DNA of 8,241 bases from Candidatus Bathyarchaeota archaeon (GTDB taxonomy: Archaea; Thermoproteota; Bathyarchaeia; 40CM-2-53-6; RBG-13-38-9): the NCBI GenBank assembly GCA_023144075.1, contig JAGLGJ010000041.1, positions 1 to 8,241 on the forward strand, written 5' to 3'. Position 1 is the stretch's first letter; the number at the start of each line of letters is the position of its first letter. This document shows positions 5,560 to 8,241 of the stretch, in pieces. Position numbers and translations under genes: made by a program. Below the pieces are notes generated by a model, which searched no databases, was not told where the DNA came from, and was given only the letters and a program-made list of their open reading frames with translations.

Positions 5560-6141
5560 TCAACTCAATCTTGGCATAAACATCGGTACTTTTCTAGAAT
5601 AGTTGTCATACTCGATTCCAAGTTTTGATCTGAGAATCTTTTCTTCGTCTTTAGCCAATTTGTAATATGATAAAGTCAGTATTGGCCACAGTATTACAGT
5701 AAAAATTGTCGGCCAATGAATCAGCCATCCTAAAGTAAAAAGAATGAATCCAAGATATTGTGGATGTCTTATGCGACCGTATACACCTTGATCGACGAAC
5801 TCACCTTTTGCGGCATATATTTTTCTCCAACCAATAAAAATCAGATAGACGCCTATACCAGAAATGATAGACCCAATTATGAATCCTGGTAAGCCCAACA
5901 TATGCCCCTTCCAATAAGTACCGGGTATTCCACCCAAGTAAGTCGAGAACAAGTAGATAGTTAATGGGACACCATACATCTCGGCAAATAATGATACTAT
6001 AAAACTAAAGTATAGACCGCCTGATCTTTTTTCATATTTAGTTCTAAACGATAAAGAGACTAAGAAAATTGAAAAAACAATAATCCCTGCAATAACCAGA
6101 TCCCATCGAAAAAAATATTCAAATTCAAACATTTTAGCCAC
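5560..6141 (-). CDS. Integral-membrane methyltransferase of the ICMT/PEMT type
   Basis: The 193-residue protein has about five membrane helices and the C-terminal signature of the isoprenylcysteine carboxyl methyltransferase / phospholipid methyltransferase superfamily. The sequence runs VYGRIRHPQYLGFILFTLGW (120-139, with Arg125-His126-Pro127), then a helix, then the cytosolic segment KDEEKILRSKLGIEYDNYSRKV (164-185), which has the Glu-Glu pair and Tyr178/Tyr181 of the AdoMet-binding region. Relatives methylate prenylated cysteines, phospholipids, or unknown small molecules; in archaea the substrate is not established. No prenyltransferase or lipid gene lies beside it, so I give no substrate. 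The first start is GTG at 6141; ATG at 6132 would shorten it by three residues. No clear ribosome binding site is seen for either. The gene stands alone between a convergent hydrolase and the divergent YHS locus. Confidence 0.82.
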   Translation of the reverse strand: MAKMFEFEYFFRWDLVIAGIIVFSIFLVSLSFRTKYEKRSGGLYFSFIVSLFAEMYGVPLTIYLFSTYLGGIPGTYWKGHMLGLPGFIIGSIISGIGVYLIFIGWRKIYAAKGEFVDQGVYGRIRHPQYLGFILFTLGWLIHWPTIFTVILWPILTLSYYKLAKDEEKILRSKLGIEYDNYSRKVPMFMPRLS

Positions 6142-6230
6142 TTTCTGTGAAAGACTATCCTTGATTCAACGATGTAACCTCTCAATAAACATGTTATCCT
6201 TAATTGATTTCAAGTCAAAAGGACCTTTGT

Positions 6231-6240
6231 TATTTATATT
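6231..6240 (-). promoter_or_regulatory. TATA-like element for the methyltransferase gene
   Basis: On minus the sequence GAATATAAATAAC lies about 90 bases before the GTG start at 6141. Transcription would begin near 6210, with a leader of about 65 bases. Composition fits an archaeal TATA box; the long leader makes this uncertain. Confidence 0.4.
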
Positions 6241-6372
6241 CGCAGAGACATTTCATTTTCATAATATCAAGTGGAATTGGATCTATTTATAACAAAATAA
6301 TATTGAGAAATGTAAGCTAGCTAGTAGTTTGAAGAGTGTAGGCACGAAGTGTTTTGCTAAAAGATAAACTAT

Positions 6373-6402
6373 CGTTTTACATTTGTAAAGAACTATAGTA
6401 AT
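6373..6402 (+). promoter_or_regulatory. TACAnnTGTA palindrome and TATA-like box before the YHS gene
   Basis: TTTACATTTGTAAA at 6376-6389 has perfect 6-bp inverted arms around TT. It contains TACATTTGTA, which matches the TACAnnTGTA operator consensus of the CopY/BlaI/MecI repressor class. Directly downstream, ACTATAGTAATA (6392-6403) is TATA-like; a start near 6425 would leave a leader of about 75 bases before the YHS gene. An 18-bp stretch from 6373 recurs with one difference at 8186-8203. It is therefore a strong operator candidate. Which protein binds it is unknown. Confidence 0.6.
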
Positions 6403-6482
6403 ATCTTGCTCAACATCTTACTAACTAGAATGCGATTACTGTGAGTGCTATTGACACTCTTCCAGATGATGTGCACTAGTTC

Positions 6483-6501
6483 AAGGAGGGGATTTAGCTT
6501 G
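6483..6501 (+). promoter_or_regulatory. Strong ribosome binding site that sets the YHS start
   Basis: AAGGAGGGG at 6483-6491 is the best Shine-Dalgarno match in the window. It is spaced 7 bases from the TTG at 6499-6501, so it fixes that TTG as the start. The longer frame with a TTG at 6445 would translate through this site and add 18 residues unrelated to the YHS domain. Confidence 0.85.
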
Positions 6502-6642
6502 GCAATAGATCCTGTCTGCAAGATGAACGTTGATGAAACGAAAACTGAGTTAAAAAGCGAACATAAAGGAAAGATGTTTTACTTCTGTAACAGTGGATGT
6601 AAAGAAACGTTTGAAAAGAATCCGGAACAATACGTCGCATAG
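6499..6642 (+). CDS. Stand-alone YHS-domain metal-binding protein
   Basis: This 47-residue protein consists of a single YHS domain: AIDPVCKMNV (2-11), then GKMFYFCNSGCKETFEKNPEQY (24-45). The three cysteines are Cys7, Cys30 and Cys34, and the Tyr-Phe-Cys pattern is typical. YHS domains are related to TRASH domains and usually bind soft metals. They occur alone or fused to copper P-type ATPases and multicopper oxidases, so a small copper- or thiol-metal-handling protein is the best reading, with other soft metals possible. No signal peptide is present, so it is cytosolic. The TTG start is set by a strong ribosome binding site. The TACAnnTGTA palindrome upstream and the thioredoxin-CcdA gene downstream suggest a metal-responsive unit. 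The TAG stop lies inside the foot of a GC-rich hairpin. Confidence 0.88.
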   Translation: MAIDPVCKMNVDETKTELKSEHKGKMFYFCNSGCKETFEKNPEQYVA

Positions 6643-6674
6643 CGCGCGCTAACATATAGCACGCGCTCCCGTGC
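6641..6674 (+). repeat. GC-rich hairpin overlapping the YHS stop codon
   Basis: AGCGCGCGCTA (6641-6651) and TAGCACGCGCT (6657-6667) form an 11-bp stem with one mismatch and a 5-base ACATA loop. The last two bases of the TAG stop form its foot. The 3' arm can instead pair onward: GCACG (6659-6663) with CGTGC (6670-6674), so two exclusive structures are possible. No T-run follows directly. A related hairpin lies at 8166-8189, making this one copy of a small repeat family. It may slow or end transcription, or stabilise the YHS message. Confidence 0.65.
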
Positions 6675-6763
6675 ATATCCAGTTTGATTGCGCTCACCCC
6701 GATAATGTGGTGTTACTGAAGACTGTTAGAGACATCGAGTTACTATTGAATTACAATAATTGA
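6671..6763 (+). CDS. Possible 30-codon ORF after the YHS gene (doubtful)
   Basis: A GTG at 6671 opens 30 codons ending at TGA 6761-6763. The translation starts VHIQFDCAHPDNVV and ends DIELLLNYNN. It has one Cys and a plausible amphipathic C-terminal half, but there is no ribosome binding site and its first codons lie in the hairpin. I do not recognise it. A chance open frame, or the remnant of a longer gene, is at least as likely as a real gene. It is listed so that the 197-bp gap is not read as empty. Confidence 0.15.
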   Translation: MHIQFDCAHPDNVVLLKTVRDIELLLNYNN

Positions 6764-6779
6764 GATGAATCATCTTTTT
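6763..6779 (+). terminator. Palindrome followed by T5, possible end of the YHS transcript
   Basis: AGATGAATCATCT (6763-6775) is a DNA palindrome with perfect 6-bp arms around one base; it runs into TTTTT (6775-6779). As RNA it would form only a 4-bp stem. It may end the YHS message before a separate TATA-like GATTAAATC (6780-6788) that could drive the thioredoxin-CcdA gene. Weak evidence. Confidence 0.3.
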
Positions 6780-6839
6780 GATTAAATCTCTTAGAGAACA
6801 GCTGAAAGGGTATTACATAACCTGAGAGATAGGAAATTA

Positions 6840-8111
6840 TTGAAACTAATGAGGAATAGGAAAATGTTCTTTGCGATTAGGCCGAGATCGCTCAAGTATT
6901 CAGCTCTAATGTTAATTTTTCTTGTCACATTAATGTCAGAAACATCTATCTCATTTGCAATTGAACCTCAAAAAGCGATAGTTTATAGTAACGAATCATG
7001 CCACCATTGTGTCGATTATGTGGACGATGAATTAATCCCGATCTTAGAGGAATATGATATTCAGGTTATCAAAAAAGGTTTCATAAACGATATAGAAAAT
7101 AGGAGAGAGCTTAATCATTTAAATGAATATCTTGGAATACCCCAAGTTCTTCAAGGACATATTACTACTATAATTGATGATAAGATCATTCTAGAAGGGC
7201 ATGTTCCAGTAGATTTGGTAAAAGATGTTTTGAGGGAAGATAACCAAGAAAAGTTTGAACGAATAATCATAATGCAAGATGAAATGCGTGACGTTAAAAG
7301 CTATCAAGTGTGGGCGTTTAAAGGTGAGATTAAGGAATATTCAATTAATACGTCAATTACTGAGTATCTTGATTGGTTTAAAAAAGCCCACATGTTTTTA
7401 GATACTCCGCCAGAGTTAGCAAGTAAAACTATGGCTTCAACGATTTTGCTCCCGACAGTTTTACTGACTGGCCTTCTGGACGGGATTAATCCCTGTGCTT
7501 TTGCAGTCATTCTATTCCTTATCGGTTTTCTTTTTACAATAAGAAAGACTAGATCTAGTATTTTCAAGATGGGCGTTGCATATATTTCATCTATGTACTT
7601 GACATATTTTCTAATAGGGCTTGGTATTTTAAAGGCGGTTCATATTTTTGGCATACCTCATTTTATGGCTATACTTGCTGCATATCTAGTGATTTTTCTT
7701 GGCCTAATCAATATCACTGGCTATTTCTTTCCGAGGTTTCCTATCAAACTGAAAATTCCAACTGTATCTAAGAATACAATTGTTGATTTTATTCATAAAG
7801 CCACAATACCAGCTGCTGTTGGTTTGGGAGTATTGGTTGGTATCTGTGTCTTTCCTTGTTCAGGAGCAATATATGTGGCAATCATTGGAATGTTATCATT
7901 TAATGCAACATATCTCCAAGCTGTTGGTTATCTCTTACTTTACAATCTAATGTTTGTAATGCCACTATTTGTAGTCCTATTCGCGACATCAAACAAAGCC
8001 GTAGTTCAAAAGATAAACGAATGGGAACAGTCTAAAAGTATGACAATGCGATTTGTCTCTGGGCTTCTGATGGTGGTTCTAGGACTTATCATCTTATTAT
8101 GGTTTACATAA
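6840..8111 (+). CDS. Thioredoxin-like domain fused to a CcdA/DsbD-type thiol-electron transporter
   Basis: The 423-residue protein has three parts. A signal/anchor segment (hydrophobic about 20-40) would place the next part outside the cytosol. A thioredoxin-like domain (about 44-135) has the active site Cys54-His-His-Cys57 and a cis-proline loop GIPQV (99-103). A CcdA/DsbD membrane domain (about 200-423, six helices) carries the redox cysteines in GINPCAF (Cys219) and VFPCSG (Cys340), with a further Cys336. CcdA proteins pass electrons from cytosolic thioredoxin to extracytoplasmic thiols. Here the likely acceptor is fused at the N-terminus, whereas DsbD carries its thioredoxin at the C-terminus. 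Targets could be cytochrome c maturation, disulfide repair or protection against copper-induced thiol damage, as with ScsB-like proteins. The TTG at 6840 has AGGA 5 bases upstream; ATG at 6849 is the alternative. The neighbouring YHS gene and palindromes suggest a metal link. Confidence 0.87.
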   Translation: MKLMRNRKMFFAIRPRSLKYSALMLIFLVTLMSETSISFAIEPQKAIVYSNESCHHCVDYVDDELIPILEEYDIQVIKKGFINDIENRRELNHLNEYLGIPQVLQGHITTIIDDKIILEGHVPVDLVKDVLREDNQEKFERIIIMQDEMRDVKSYQVWAFKGEIKEYSINTSITEYLDWFKKAHMFLDTPPELASKTMASTILLPTVLLTGLLDGINPCAFAVILFLIGFLFTIRKTRSSIFKMGVAYISSMYLTYFLIGLGILKAVHIFGIPHFMAILAAYLVIFLGLINITGYFFPRFPIKLKIPTVSKNTIVDFIHKATIPAAVGLGVLVGICVFPCSGAIYVAIIGMLSFNATYLQAVGYLLLYNLMFVMPLFVVLFATSNKAVVQKINEWEQSKSMTMRFVSGLLMVVLGLIILLWFT

Positions 8112-8165
8112 GATTGGTAAGCTAGAAGCGCAAAGATTGATTATAGATTCTACCATATTAGCATT

Positions 8166-8189
8166 AGCGCGCACAATGTAGCATGCGCT
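8166..8189 (+). repeat. Second GC-rich hairpin, downstream of the thioredoxin-CcdA gene
   Basis: AGCGC (8166-8170) pairs with GCGCT (8185-8189), extended by GC/GC beyond a two-base bulge. The 3' arm TAGCATGCGCT differs at one of 11 positions from TAGCACGCGCT of the hairpin at 6641-6667, and the 5' arm shares AGCGCGC. The copy lies 54 bases after the stop codon and its foot overlaps the next palindrome. The same 3' arm could also pair with AAGCGCA at 8126-8132. The role is unknown; a 3'-end processing or termination structure is plausible. Confidence 0.55.
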
Positions 8190-8214
8190 TTACATTTGTA
8201 AAGCCTTAATTAAG
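8187..8214 (+). promoter_or_regulatory. Second TACAnnTGTA palindrome, probable operator of the next gene
   Basis: GCTTTACATTTGTAAAGC (8187-8204) has perfect 8-bp inverted arms around TT and includes the same TACATTTGTA core as the site at 6376-6389. Bases 8186-8203 match 6373-6390 at 17 of 18 positions. An AT-rich palindrome, CTTAATTAAG (8205-8214), follows directly where a TATA box would sit, mirroring the first site. It thus looks like the promoter of a gene beginning beyond 8241 rather than a terminator for the gene before it. Confidence 0.6.
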
Positions 8215-8241
8215 CAAATAAAAGAACAATTTAATCGACAA

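Larger units (their letters stand above)
6142..6498. other. 357-bp divergent intergenic region with promoters and operator, no gene seen
   Basis: I see no convincing coding region here on either strand: the short plus frames just before the YHS gene stop quickly or lack a start with a ribosome binding site. It does contain a TATA-like element for the minus methyltransferase (6231-6240), another TATA-like stretch for plus (TATTTATAAC, 6284-6293), the TTTACATTTGTAAA palindrome (6376-6389) and a short inverted repeat GAGTG/CACTC just before the YHS gene. A long leader or small RNA from the 6284 promoter is possible, but no known RNA family is recognised. Confidence 0.55.

Noticed and set aside
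925..6324. Identical 12-mer TAAGCTAGCTAG at 925-936 and 6313-6324, with a shorter TAAGCTAG at 8118-8125
   Set aside because: An 8.2-kb window contains about 34 million position pairs against about 17 million possible 12-mers, so a few identical pairs are expected by chance. It has no symmetric or positional support.
6301..6480. Riboswitch or tRNA-like RNA in the long leader before the YHS gene
   Set aside because: I could find only very short stems (CAC/GTG, GAGTG/CACTC), no known riboswitch core and no cloverleaf.
6445..6498. N-terminal extension of the YHS protein from an upstream TTG
   Set aside because: The strong AAGGAGGGG at 6483-6491 lies inside this stretch and sets the TTG at 6499. 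The extra 18 residues have no relation to the YHS domain.
7791..7800. TACAATTGTT inside the CcdA coding region as an operator
   Set aside because: It is imperfect, lacks the extended arms, and lies within conserved coding sequence.

Overview
The window looks archaeal. It encodes a DUF211 protein (a family I know only from archaea), an archaeal-type VIT1/CCC1 protein, and a Tat-dependent solute-binding protein with a Thr/Pro-rich linker. Several intergenic gaps carry TATA-like boxes about 20-30 bases before a plausible transcription start, and there are no bacterial -35/-10 pairs I would trust. The DNA is AT-rich and many starts are TTG or GTG. The binding protein's leader and linker resemble those of uncultivated Bathyarchaeia-like lineages, but that placement is a low-confidence inference.

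Layout. Bases 1-917 hold a divergent arsenic locus: the 5' part of an Acr3 arsenite permease (minus, cut by the left edge) and an ArsR repressor (plus), sharing a gap of about 70 bp. Bases 998-2320 (minus) hold a stand-alone LivJ-like binding protein with its own promoter and a clear hairpin/T-tract terminator. Next, all on minus, come a DUF368/PopT-type polyprenyl-phosphate transporter (2491-3306), DUF211 (3478-3759) and a VIT1/CCC1 protein (3834-4421). The last two probably share a transcript starting at a good BRE/TATA near 4484. A metallo-beta-lactamase hydrolase (plus, 4664-5506) converges on an integral-membrane ICMT/PEMT-like methyltransferase (minus, 5560-6141). The right end (6142-8241) holds a 47-residue YHS metal-binding protein and a thioredoxin-CcdA fusion on plus.

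How it fits together. Much of the window concerns metals and thiols: arsenite export and sensing, a Fe/Mn-type transporter paired with DUF211, a soft-metal YHS protein and a transmembrane thiol-disulfide relay. The most interesting signal is a nearly identical 18-bp sequence with a TTTACA-TT-TGTAAA palindrome, once before the YHS gene and once after the thioredoxin-CcdA gene, probably before a gene beyond the right edge. It contains TACAnnTGTA, the operator consensus of CopY/BlaI-type repressors, and suggests a small copper or thiol-metal regulon. GC-rich hairpins of one sequence family follow each of the two genes. I found no rRNA, tRNA, CRISPR array, transposase or integrase.
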